DNA from: SHYR01 sp036013055 | Lineage (GTDB): Bacteria; Chloroflexota; Dehalococcoidia; UBA2979 | Length of the DNA stretch: 64,000 nucleotides | Assembly (NCBI GenBank): GCA_036013055.1 | Contig: DASCQM010000003.1 | Coordinates: 62,001 to 126,000 of the forward strand | Reading direction: 5' to 3' | Part shown: one piece after another, positions 1-6,442 of the stretch | Position numbering within the stretch: position 1 is the stretch's first letter | Layout of the letters: each line of letters begins with the position of its first letter | Position numbers and translations under genes: made by a program | The notes under the pieces: model-generated | Told to the model about the DNA's origin: nothing | The model's database searches: none | What the model saw: the letters and a program-made list of their open reading frames with translations, nothing else

Positions 1-39
1 ACGGGACTTACCTCAGCCGACTCAGCTCCCGAGGAATAA
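1..39 (+). CDS. C-terminal tail of an upstream gene (partial)
   Basis: An open frame enters from the left edge and stops at TAA (37-39), 25 bases before the PII gene. Only twelve residues are visible, ending SAPEE, so no domain can be read. PII genes very often follow an ammonium transporter gene (amt), so this may be the end of amt, but that is inference from context alone. Confidence 0.35.
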   Translation, partial: TGLTSADSAPEE

Positions 40-64
40 GGCTCCCGAAAGAAAGGAGAGACAG

Positions 65-403
65 ATGCACAAGATCGAAGCAATCATTCGCCCGGAGCGA
101 CTCCAGGTCGTGAAGGTCGCGCTGGAGGAAGTCGAGCACGGCGGCATGACGCTGACCGAGGTTCGCGGCCACGGCGTCCAACGTGGGGTGACGGAGCAGT
201 GGCGCGGACGCACCTTCTCCGTTGAGTACCTCACGAAGGTGAAGATCGAGATGGTCGTCGCCGACGACGAGGTGCAGCCCATCATCAAGCTGATCGTCGA
301 GGCCGCCCGATCGGGCGAGGTCGGCGACGGAAAGATCTTCGTCACCCCGGTCACCAGTGCGGTGCGCATCCGCACCGGGGAGCTCGACGACGAAGCGCTC
401 TAG
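65..403 (+). CDS. glnB: P-II family nitrogen regulatory protein
   Basis: A 112-residue PII signal protein of full family length. PII trimers bind ATP/ADP and 2-oxoglutarate and control ammonium uptake and nitrogen assimilation. The start (MHKIEAIIRP), the TEVRGHG stretch, the KVKIEMVV strand after the T-loop and the C-terminal GDGKIFV and RIRTGE motifs are all present. The T-loop differs from enterobacterial GlnB: the uridylylated Tyr51 (RGAEY in E. coli) reads RGRTF here and the Tyr46 position is Trp, so classical GlnD uridylylation is impossible. AAAGGAG (52-58) lies 6 bases before the ATG. Two winged-helix regulators follow, which fits nitrogen control. Family assignment is firm; the GlnB versus GlnK distinction is not. 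Confidence 0.95.
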   Translation: MHKIEAIIRPERLQVVKVALEEVEHGGMTLTEVRGHGVQRGVTEQWRGRTFSVEYLTKVKIEMVVADDEVQPIIKLIVEAARSGEVGDGKIFVTPVTSAVRIRTGELDDEAL

Positions 404-420
404 ACCCTGGACAAGCATTC

Positions 421-450
421 GGCGGGCCCCGCATCGTTGCAGGGCCCGCC
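421..450 (+). terminator. Hairpin terminator after the PII gene
   Basis: A perfect 9-bp inverted repeat (GGCGGGCCC / GGGCCCGCC) encloses a 12-nt loop about 18 bases after the PII stop codon. No T-run follows, so it may act as a weak terminator or a 3' stabilising hairpin. Confidence 0.6.
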
Positions 451-462
451 ACCGGGATCACG

Positions 463-795
463 ATGGCACCCCCACAGGCTCCCGCTCAAGAACAGCACGC
501 CGCGACGATCCGTTGTGGCGTGTTGACGATCGACCGCGAGCGCTATCGCGTGACCGTGAGCGACCAGCCGGTGGAGCTGACATACATGGAGTTCCACGTG
601 CTACTCGCGATCGCCGAACGCGCGGGGCGCGTCGCCAGCTACGAAGAGCTCGGGCGAGAGTTCTGGGACGATGCCTCGGCATCAACGCGACGGCGGCTCG
701 CGGTGCTCGTCTCGCGCACACGATCCAAGCTGGGCGATGCTGCGCCCTACCTCGACACCGTCCATCGCGTGGGCTACCGGCTCACGTCGCCGTAA
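463..795 (+). CDS. Stand-alone OmpR/PhoB-type winged-helix DNA-binding protein
   Basis: A 110-residue protein consisting almost only of a Trans_reg_C winged-helix domain (about residues 17-108). Typical features are LTYMEFHVLLAIAERAG, the ASTRRRLAVLVSRTRSKLG recognition-helix region and the closing VHRVGYRL wing. No receiver domain precedes it: the first 15 residues are a low-complexity leader. It probably binds DNA as a dimer and may be controlled by its level or by a partner. It lies between the PII gene and a convergent OmpR-type regulator with a similar C-terminal domain, so the pair may be diverged duplicates. The target is unknown. Confidence 0.82.
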   Translation: MAPPQAPAQEQHAATIRCGVLTIDRERYRVTVSDQPVELTYMEFHVLLAIAERAGRVASYEELGREFWDDASASTRRRLAVLVSRTRSKLGDAAPYLDTVHRVGYRLTSP

Positions 796-836
796 CACCG
801 GGCCGTAACGCCCGCCGTGCGCAGATCAGCGATCGG

Positions 837-1526
837 CTAGTCGCGCGGCGGCGGCGGCTCGCGATCGACGAAGCGGTAGCCGACGTTACGCACCGTCTCG
901 ATGAACTGCTCGTGCCGCTCGATCTTCGCGCGGATGCGCCGCACGTGAACATCGACCGTGCGGGACCCTCCGTAGTAGTCGTAGCCCCACACCTGGTTCA
1001 GCAGCGCCTCCCGCGTGAACGGCTTCCCGGGATCGCTGGCCAGGAACTTCAGCAGCTCGTACTCCTTGTAGGTGAGGTCAACGACCTCGCCGTCCACGGT
1101 CACCGTGTAGCGCTCAAGATCGAGCACCAGCGAGTCACGACGGATTACCGAGGCGTCGTCGCTGCCCGTGCGCTTCCAGAGCACGCGAGCGACCCGCGCG
1201 CGCAGCTCATCCTCATCGAGCGGCGGCAGGATCACATCGGCGATATCGACGCCCGCGCCCACCATCTGTAGCTGCTGCGGAGCGGCGATCGCGATCACCG
1301 GCAGGCCGTCGCGCACCTGCTGGTCGCGCAACAGCGCAGCCAGCCCGCCCGTTGTCAGGCCGATGCCGAGATCGAGCAGCAGCAGCGAGGGTTGCCACTC
1401 ACGCGCGGTCATCAGGCCACGCTCCACCGTCGGCTCGGTTTGAACGGTGCGGCCATCGAGGCGCAAAGCGGCCTCAGCGGCCACCCCATGTGCAGGGTTA
1501 TCAGAGATCACGAGCACGCGGTCCAT
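837..1526 (-). CDS. OmpR-family regulator with atypical receiver (GlnR-like)
   Basis: A 229-residue regulator with an N-terminal receiver-like domain (1-115) and a C-terminal winged helix (about 130-225; LTYKEYELLKFLAS, SRTVDVHVRRIRAKIE, VRNVGYRFV). The receiver keeps the Asp at the phosphorylation position (LLLLDLG, about D52). The acidic pair at the start is SDN, and the conserved Lys of the KPF motif is absent (ILPPLDEDEL). This resembles actinobacterial GlnR, whose receiver works without phosphorylation. The ATG at 1526 is preferred because the 23 residues before it in the longer frame show no domain. Proximity to the PII gene suggests nitrogen regulation, but that is inference. Confidence 0.85.
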   Translation of the reverse strand: MDRVLVISDNPAHGVAAEAALRLDGRTVQTEPTVERGLMTAREWQPSLLLLDLGIGLTTGGLAALLRDQQVRDGLPVIAIAAPQQLQMVGAGVDIADVILPPLDEDELRARVARVLWKRTGSDDASVIRRDSLVLDLERYTVTVDGEVVDLTYKEYELLKFLASDPGKPFTREALLNQVWGYDYYGGSRTVDVHVRRIRAKIERHEQFIETVRNVGYRFVDREPPPPRD

Positions 1527-1635
1527 CACACAGAGAGTGTAGGTGGCTGGGCAGGCACATGGAACGATAACGGGCGCCGGGTACCGCATTCGCACATAAC
1601 GTTGCTAAGATATCTTCGCGGTGGAGGGACCCTTA

Positions 1636-2724
1636 ATGCGGGTCGTCGAGACGTCAGAACTGACCAAGATCTATCAGAATCGGTATATCGCGCTGAACGC
1701 GCTCGACCTCAACGTCGAGAAGGGCATGGTGTTCGGCCTCGTTGGGCCGAACGGCGCGGGCAAGTCCACGACCTTCCGCATCCTGCTCGGACTGCAGCGC
1801 CCGACGGCTGGCGACGTCAAGATTTTCGGCGAGTCGATGACCGCCGAGCGCGCGGACCTGCGACGTCGCATCGGCTACCTGCCGACGAATCCGCACTTCC
1901 CACGCAACCTCACCCCGATCCAGTACCTGCAGTTCGTCGGAGCCATCTCCGGCATGCCGAAGGAGCAAACACAGATCCAGCTCTCGCGGCTGCTGCAAGC
2001 GGTCGACCTCACGAGCGCCGCCTCACAGACCGTCGAGGGTTTCTCCGACGGCATGCGCACGCGCCTCGGCATCGCCGCAGCGCTGATCCACGACCCTGAA
2101 TTGCTGATCCTCGATGAGCCGACTTCGGGGCTCGACCCCTCCGGTCGCAAGCAGACGATCGAGCTGATCCGCGAGCTCTCGGGACGCGACCGCACGATCA
2201 TCATCGCGACGCACATCCTCGGCGACGTCGAACGCGTCTGCACCGACGTCGGCATCATCTCCTCCGGCCGGGCGATCTACACCGGCCCGATGTCCGAGAT
2301 GCGTCGGCTCGCGCGACAGGGGACGATCTCCGTGGAGATCGAGGGCAACACAACCGCCTTCGAGCAGCAGATCCAGACGCTCGACGAGATCGGGTCGCTG
2401 CAGTGGGAGCGGCTGGGCGCCGAGTTCCGCATCACGTTCCTGGGTACGGAGCCGTTGCCGATCTACATCGACCGCGTGCTCCAACTGATCGACCGCACCG
2501 GCGTGGAGCTGCTCCACATCAACACCGGCGCCGACGAGATCGAAGAGGCCTTCCTCACACGACTGGAGGAGGACCGTACGCGCGGATTCCTGCGCGCGGC
2601 GGCATGGGCCGCCACACAGGACATTGCCGGCACCCGTTCAGGGCCAAGCGGCAGTGGCAAGAACATTGTTGCTGAGGAGCCGGAGGTAATCGATGCAGGC
2701 GTTCCTGGCGATCCTACGCTATGA
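1636..2724 (+). CDS. ABC transporter ATP-binding protein
   Basis: A 362-residue ABC ATPase of the CcmA/NatA type that partners the next gene's permease. Visible motifs are Walker A (GPNGAGKST), a signature loop FSDGMR in place of canonical LSGGQ, Walker B with catalytic Glu (LLILDEPTSGLDP) and the switch His (ATHILGDVERVC). After the ATPase core (about residues 1-230) there is a roughly 85-residue C-terminal domain usual in these exporters, then a low-complexity tail. The start at 1636 is favoured over GTG 1621 because GGAGGG (1623-1628) sits 7 bases upstream; a -10-like TAAGAT is at 1606-1611. It overlaps the permease by 32 bases, implying translational coupling. The substrate cannot be told. 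Confidence 0.92.
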   Translation: MRVVETSELTKIYQNRYIALNALDLNVEKGMVFGLVGPNGAGKSTTFRILLGLQRPTAGDVKIFGESMTAERADLRRRIGYLPTNPHFPRNLTPIQYLQFVGAISGMPKEQTQIQLSRLLQAVDLTSAASQTVEGFSDGMRTRLGIAAALIHDPELLILDEPTSGLDPSGRKQTIELIRELSGRDRTIIIATHILGDVERVCTDVGIISSGRAIYTGPMSEMRRLARQGTISVEIEGNTTAFEQQIQTLDEIGSLQWERLGAEFRITFLGTEPLPIYIDRVLQLIDRTGVELLHINTGADEIEEAFLTRLEEDRTRGFLRAAAWAATQDIAGTRSGPSGSGKNIVAEEPEVIDAGVPGDPTL

Positions 2725-3409
2725 CGTCAGCCAGCTAACCCGCTCCTGGCTCGTTCGCATCTGGGTTGGGCTGCTCGCAGCGCCCGCACTCTTCCTCGTG
2801 ATCGTCTCGGCGAACGAGGGTGAACTCGCCTCCGAGACGCTGGCTGCCTACACCGCTGCAATCTACGTGCCATTTTCCGCGGTGGCCGTCGCTGTCCTCG
2901 CCGTCGGCGCCGTAAGCGGCGAAGCGAGTATCACGGCTGACTCGATCCTCTCAAAGTCCGTCACCCGCACGGAGTACATCACCGCGAAGATCGCCTCCCG
3001 GCTCGGTGTCACGCTTGGCGTCTACGTCCTCGTGATGGTGCCCTTCGCCTACCTGGTGATGCGATACGCGGTCTCGGACGCCTCCGTCGGTGGCGTGATC
3101 GTCGGCCTGCTGATGGTCGCCGCGCTGCTCTCGTTCCTCGCCGCCGTCGGCATCACGCTCTCGACGCTGATGCGGAACGTGCTCTTCGCCGTGCTCGTAC
3201 TGATCGCGGGCATCCTCATGTCCGGCGCGGTGCTGCAGTTCGTCGGCCTGACGTGGATGAGCGCGACGGCCGTGATCAACGAGCTGCCGACGACATTCCG
3301 CGGCGAAACTCCGGTCTGGGACGAGGTGCGCGTGCTCTTCGTCTTCATGTCGCTCTCGGTCGTCTCGATCGTCGGTGGCATCTGGCACTTCCGGCACAAG
3401 GACCTCTAG
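2693..3409 (+). CDS. ABC-2 type transporter permease
   Basis: A 238-residue integral membrane protein with about six hydrophobic segments, beginning with a short cytoplasmic amphipathic stretch (MQAFLAILRYDVSQ). This is the layout of ABC-2 permeases that pair with CcmA-type ATPases. The start overlaps the ATPase gene by 32 bases and has a strong GGAGGT (2682-2687) five bases upstream. The loop after the second helix reads GEASITADSILSKSVTR, the common motif before the coupling helix in this family. It probably forms a homodimeric exporter; the substrate is unknown. Confidence 0.88.
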   Translation: MQAFLAILRYDVSQLTRSWLVRIWVGLLAAPALFLVIVSANEGELASETLAAYTAAIYVPFSAVAVAVLAVGAVSGEASITADSILSKSVTRTEYITAKIASRLGVTLGVYVLVMVPFAYLVMRYAVSDASVGGVIVGLLMVAALLSFLAAVGITLSTLMRNVLFAVLVLIAGILMSGAVLQFVGLTWMSATAVINELPTTFRGETPVWDEVRVLFVFMSLSVVSIVGGIWHFRHKDL

Positions 3410-3716
3410 CCGACCGTTAGTTCCTCCGGCCGAAGGACTCTGATGCTCCGAGTCGGTAGGACCAACGCCACTCGAACTTGAGCGCCCCGTGCCCCATTCT
3501 GATTAGTGAGGGATCGCCGGTCGGACTGACGTTCAGCCTCGGGAGATCAGGGGCTTCCCCCCTGCTCCTCGCATTCCCCGTAGTCGAACGTTAGATGAAG
3601 CCCCACCGGCCACGGCGGGGATAGTACCCGCGATCCGCGGCACCGGAACCCACCTGTCCCGGGCCTGAGCCGTCGTACGCTGGTAGTCAGACATCGAGAG
3701 ATGCACGGAGGCCCCG
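3410..3716. other. Intergenic region with no recognised gene
   Basis: About 300 bases between the permease and the next oxidoreductase gene. I see a short inverted repeat GACTC-9-GAGTC near 3440-3460, the G/C-rich imperfect repeat CCCCaccGGCC...GGGG near 3601-3620 and a -10-like TACGCT near 3676. There is no convincing ORF, tRNA or riboswitch. It probably holds the terminator of the ABC operon and the promoter of the reductase. Confidence 0.4.
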
Positions 3717-4724
3717 ATGGGCGACGAGGATGTCTTTGATTTCACGGTGATCGGTGCCGGCCCGACCGGTCTCTTCGCGGCGTTCTACGCCGGGCTGCGC
3801 GACATGCGCACGAAGATCATCGAGGCGCTGCCCGAACCGGGCGGCCAGCTTGCGGTGCTCTACCCGGAAAAGATGATCTACGACGTCCCCGGCCACCCGA
3901 AGGTGCAGGCGAAAGACCTCGTCGCCATGCTCATGGAGCAGTGCTCACTCTTCGAGCCTGAGTTCGTCTACGAGCAGCGCGTCGACGAGCTGGAGCGCGT
4001 CGAGATCAATGGCGAGTCGGTCTGGGCGATGCAGAACGGACACGGCACGCACTACAGCCGCACGGTGATGATCAGCGGCGGCATCGGCGCCTTCGTCCCC
4101 AACAAGCTCACGAGCCCGGGCGTCGAGGAGTTCGAGAACAATGGCGTCCACTACTTCGTGAAGGACAAGCGCCCGTTTCGCGGACAGAAGATTCTGATCG
4201 TCGGCGGCGGCGACACGGCCGTCGACTGGTGCCTCAACCTGAAGGACTGGGCCAGCGATATCACGCTGATCCACCGCCGCGACGGCTTCCGCGCGCACGA
4301 GGCCAGCCTCGCCGAACTACACGCCAGCCCGATTCCCGTGATGACCTTCTGGGAACTGGAATCGGTCACCGGCAACGGCACCGTTCAGCACGCCGTGATC
4401 CGCGAGAGTCGCTCCGGCGAGACGCGCGATCTGGATGTCGACGCGGTGCTGATCAACATCGGCTTCAAAGCGGCGCTTGGGCCGATCAAGGACTGGGGCA
4501 TCGAACTCGCCGACACGCGCCACATCCGCGTCGATGGCTTCATGGAGACGAACCTGCCCGGCGTCTTCGCGGCCGGAGACATCGCCGCTGTTGAGGGCTC
4601 GGAGCCGCTGAACCTGATCGTCACCGGCTTCGCGCAGGCCGCGATCGCGGCAAACGCGGCGCGCCATCGCACCGACCCGGAGGCGCGGATCTTCCCCGGC
4701 CACTCCAGCGAGCTGCGTCTCTAG
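3717..4724 (+). CDS. Ferredoxin--NADP reductase, thioredoxin-reductase-like type
   Basis: A 335-residue two-dinucleotide-domain flavoprotein. The FAD Rossmann motif is at the start (GAGPTGLFAAFYAG), the NAD(P) motif in the middle (VGGGDTAVDW), and the C-terminal FAD contact reads GVFAAGDI. No CxxC redox pair is present where thioredoxin reductase has one. Length and the PGGQLAVLYPEK segment match the YumC-type ferredoxin/flavodoxin-NADP reductase of Firmicutes and green sulfur bacteria. It likely shuttles electrons between ferredoxin and NADPH. It is a single gene with GGAG a few bases before the ATG. Confidence 0.88.
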   Translation: MGDEDVFDFTVIGAGPTGLFAAFYAGLRDMRTKIIEALPEPGGQLAVLYPEKMIYDVPGHPKVQAKDLVAMLMEQCSLFEPEFVYEQRVDELERVEINGESVWAMQNGHGTHYSRTVMISGGIGAFVPNKLTSPGVEEFENNGVHYFVKDKRPFRGQKILIVGGGDTAVDWCLNLKDWASDITLIHRRDGFRAHEASLAELHASPIPVMTFWELESVTGNGTVQHAVIRESRSGETRDLDVDAVLINIGFKAALGPIKDWGIELADTRHIRVDGFMETNLPGVFAAGDIAAVEGSEPLNLIVTGFAQAAIAANAARHRTDPEARIFPGHSSELRL

Positions 4725-4748
4725 GCGACGACCCGTCTCCCCGCGCAG

Positions 4749-5318
4749 CTACATCCGACGGCTGTACGGCACGTCGATGTCGGCGTCCGGCTCCACCGCG
4801 AACGAGGTCAGCGTCATCGCGACCAACGTGTAGAAGCCGATCACGCCGGTGATCTCGACCAGCCCCTGCTCGCCGAATGCCTCCACCGCCTGCCGGTAAA
4901 GCGCCGGCGGCAGCTCGCGATCCTCATGCAGTGCGACGCAGACATCGAACAGCACGACCTGCTCATCGGCTGCGGCGCTGGGTCGCTCGCCCGCGAGCAC
5001 CGCGTCGAGCACCTCCTGCGGGATGCCGTACTGCACGGCGCGAGGCGCGTGTGCGACCCACTCGATGTTCGAACGCCAGAGCTGCGCGGTGACCGAGATC
5101 GCCAGTTCGACCATGCCGCGATCCAGTGTGGTGCGTTCCCACAGCATCGTCGCCAGTCCGCGCACCCGACGCGAGAACTCCGGGCTGCGAATCCACGGGT
5201 CGAACGGCCCGCCGAACGTCCCATCGGCGCGCACCGGCCGCGACTGGGCGAGCTGGTCGAACTCAGCGCCCTGTTCCTCGGTCATCTGGTCGCGGGGAAT
5301 CAGCGTCAGTCGGGTCAT
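4749..5318 (-). CDS. Carboxymuconolactone decarboxylase / AhpD-like family protein
   Basis: A 189-residue all-alpha protein of the CMD/AhpD fold. The core RTTLDRGMVELAI...WRSNIEWVAHA corresponds to the family helix that normally carries catalytic residues. The CxxC pair of true AhpD is absent, so a peroxidase-reductase role is unlikely and decarboxylase or unknown chemistry remains possible. The start at 5318 is chosen because a TGGAG lies 6 bases upstream; a longer reading from 5339 would include that site in coding sequence. It is convergent with the ferredoxin reductase. Confidence 0.8.
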   Translation of the reverse strand: MTRLTLIPRDQMTEEQGAEFDQLAQSRPVRADGTFGGPFDPWIRSPEFSRRVRGLATMLWERTTLDRGMVELAISVTAQLWRSNIEWVAHAPRAVQYGIPQEVLDAVLAGERPSAAADEQVVLFDVCVALHEDRELPPALYRQAVEAFGEQGLVEITGVIGFYTLVAMTLTSFAVEPDADIDVPYSRRM

Positions 5319-5392
5319 CGAATGCTCCATTCGTGGCATCGGCGGTCAATCCGCCGCAGCGGAGGCGCCATCATACTGCCGCCGAAGAGTAG

Positions 5393-5473
5393 CGATTGAG
5401 CGTGCCTGCGCTCGCAACACACTCGGACTCCGCGACACCGGTGTAGATCAGAGGTAGAGCAGCTGTTTCGTAA
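5393..5473 (+). repeat. Left copy of an 81-bp direct repeat with 5' half of tRNA-Thr (degenerate)
   Basis: Aligns base for base with 5888-5968: the same TTGAGCGTGCCTGCGCTCGC upstream stretch, the same GGACTCCGCGAC and the same tRNA 5' half ending in the anticodon loop (TTTCGTAA). This copy has drifted: the -10 region reads ACACACT and the D-stem has A for C at 5447. After 5473 similarity to the tRNA ends, so no cloverleaf can form. It looks like the older remnant of a tRNA-Thr locus. Confidence 0.85.
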
Positions 5474-5528
5474 GAATCGGGACGCTAGCGCTGTGCGAAT
5501 GCTGCTCCCGGGTAGAGAGAACGTGAAG

Positions 5529-5554
5529 AGACCGGGCCGCGAGGCTCGGTCTTT
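5529..5554 (+). terminator. Rho-independent terminator-like hairpin with GNRA loop
   Basis: A 10-bp stem (AGACCGGGCC / GGCTCGGTCT, one G-T pair) closes a GCGA tetraloop and is followed by TT. It lies about 55 bases after the first tRNA fragment and before the small basic ORF, so it may be the old terminator of the tRNA locus. Confidence 0.65.
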
Positions 5555-5641
5555 CGGATCGCGCGGCCGACGACGCTCGTGGGGCGCTAGACTATTGGGG
5601 CAGCTCGCCCGGGCTGACCGCAGTCCGTCAGGAGGCCACGG

Positions 5642-5740
5642 ATGGCATCGAAGGACAAAGGTGGAAAGAACGTCAAGAAGGCCGCAGCCGCGAGCCTGAA
5701 GGAGAAGCGCGCCGCGAAGAAGGCGAAGAAGAAGGCGTAG
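5642..5740 (+). CDS. Small lysine-rich basic protein (32 aa)
   Basis: A 32-codon ORF beginning MASKDKGGKN and ending KKAKKKA, with about a third of residues Lys or Arg and no acidic patch beyond a few residues. A near-perfect AGGAGG (5630-5635) stands 6 bases before the ATG, and a -10-like TAGACT is at 5588-5593. The SLKEKRAAKKAKK part resembles very short lysine-rich proteins of unknown role in actinobacteria and Chloroflexota (recalled, not searched). Function is unknown; nucleic-acid or ribosome association is only a guess from charge. It sits between the two tRNA-Thr fragments. Confidence 0.7.
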   Translation: MASKDKGGKNVKKAAAASLKEKRAAKKAKKKA

Positions 5741-5887
5741 CGTTCGCGAGCGACACCGTCGGTCGGCGTGAGATAGCGTCACCGCAACAGGCGCCCGCTC
5801 CCGGTCGAAGGAACAACACGAGTGACTGGCCACGCGGCCCGCTCGACCTGATCGCGCACCCACTCGCGCCCAGTGTCCCGCACCCCC

Positions 5888-5968
5888 CGATTGAGCGTGC
5901 CTGCGCTCGCGATATATTCGGACTCCGCGACGCCGGTGTAGCTCAGAGGTAGAGCACCTGTTTCGTAA
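5888..5968 (+). repeat. Right copy of the 81-bp direct repeat: tRNA-Thr promoter plus 5' half
   Basis: Matches 5393-5473 along its length with scattered substitutions. Here the promoter looks intact: TTGAGC (5891-5896), 16 bases, TATATT (5913-5918), then the tRNA 5' half from 5932. The tRNA sequence matches the intact gene at 12436 except one base (C for G at 5957). Similarity ends just past the anticodon loop. Confidence 0.85.
5891..5918 (+). promoter_or_regulatory. Probable promoter of the ancestral tRNA-Thr
   Basis: TTGAGC and TATATT are separated by 16 bases and end 13 bases before the tRNA 5' end, the arrangement expected for a strong tRNA promoter. It now points into the element instead of a whole tRNA. 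Confidence 0.6.
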
Positions 5969-5973
5969 TCAGC
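5927..5973 (+). repeat. Candidate left attachment site (partial tRNA-Thr)
   Basis: Forty-five of 47 bases match 12431-12477, which spans the 5' half of the complete tRNA-Thr. The mismatches are at 5957 and 5969. The homology stops shortly after the anticodon loop, which would place strand exchange there. This reading treats it as the left boundary of an inserted element. Confidence 0.6.
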
Positions 5974-6442
5974 TCCGGTCGCAATTGGAACGCCCGATCA
6001 GAGCGCCCTTCGCCCTATTTCGTATCTGAGAAAGACATCCACTCGCCGATCACGCCCGCTTAGGCCGGGACCCGTCAGCGCCCCGTGGCCACCCACGTGG
6101 CCACCCTGCGGCGACCCGGCTCACGTCAGGACTAGTGTCTCGGACCTCTGCCTCCGCAGGTCTCTAGGTCTGATCCCAGCCGATCCCGAGGCGACACGCC
6201 TCGTCCCGCCCTGGATTCGAAGTCGGTGTTCGTCACGGACGCTGGTCCCGCCCAGTACCACCCGATCATCTCGAACGTGGCCCCAAGATGGCCCCAATTC
6301 GTGAAGCGTTGTCGTGCGCCTGCCGCTGCTCCTCTACGGCAGTTTGAGCCCAATCGACCCGCTACCGCACCTAACCGGGTGTTATCTCGCTGTTCGCGGC
6401 CTTCCGACAGTCTTCACCGATCTCGTCGAGGTTCATCGCTGA
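5974..6442. other. Non-coding stretch at left end of the element
   Basis: No convincing gene is present. The clearest structure is a tandem pair of 12-mers, CGTGGCCACCCA and CGTGGCCACCCT (6084-6107), each containing the palindrome GTGGCCAC. Such short tandem repeats near an element end could be recombinase arm sites or a regulator operator. The rest looks like decayed sequence. Confidence 0.4.

Noticed and set aside
4749..5318. The CMD-family protein as a second selenoprotein or AhpD
   Set aside because: There is no in-frame TGA and no Cys or CxxC at the catalytic helix.
5432..5968. The two partial tRNA-Thr copies as functional tRNA genes
   Set aside because: Both lose similarity just after the anticodon loop and lack a T-arm and 3' acceptor strand, so no cloverleaf forms.
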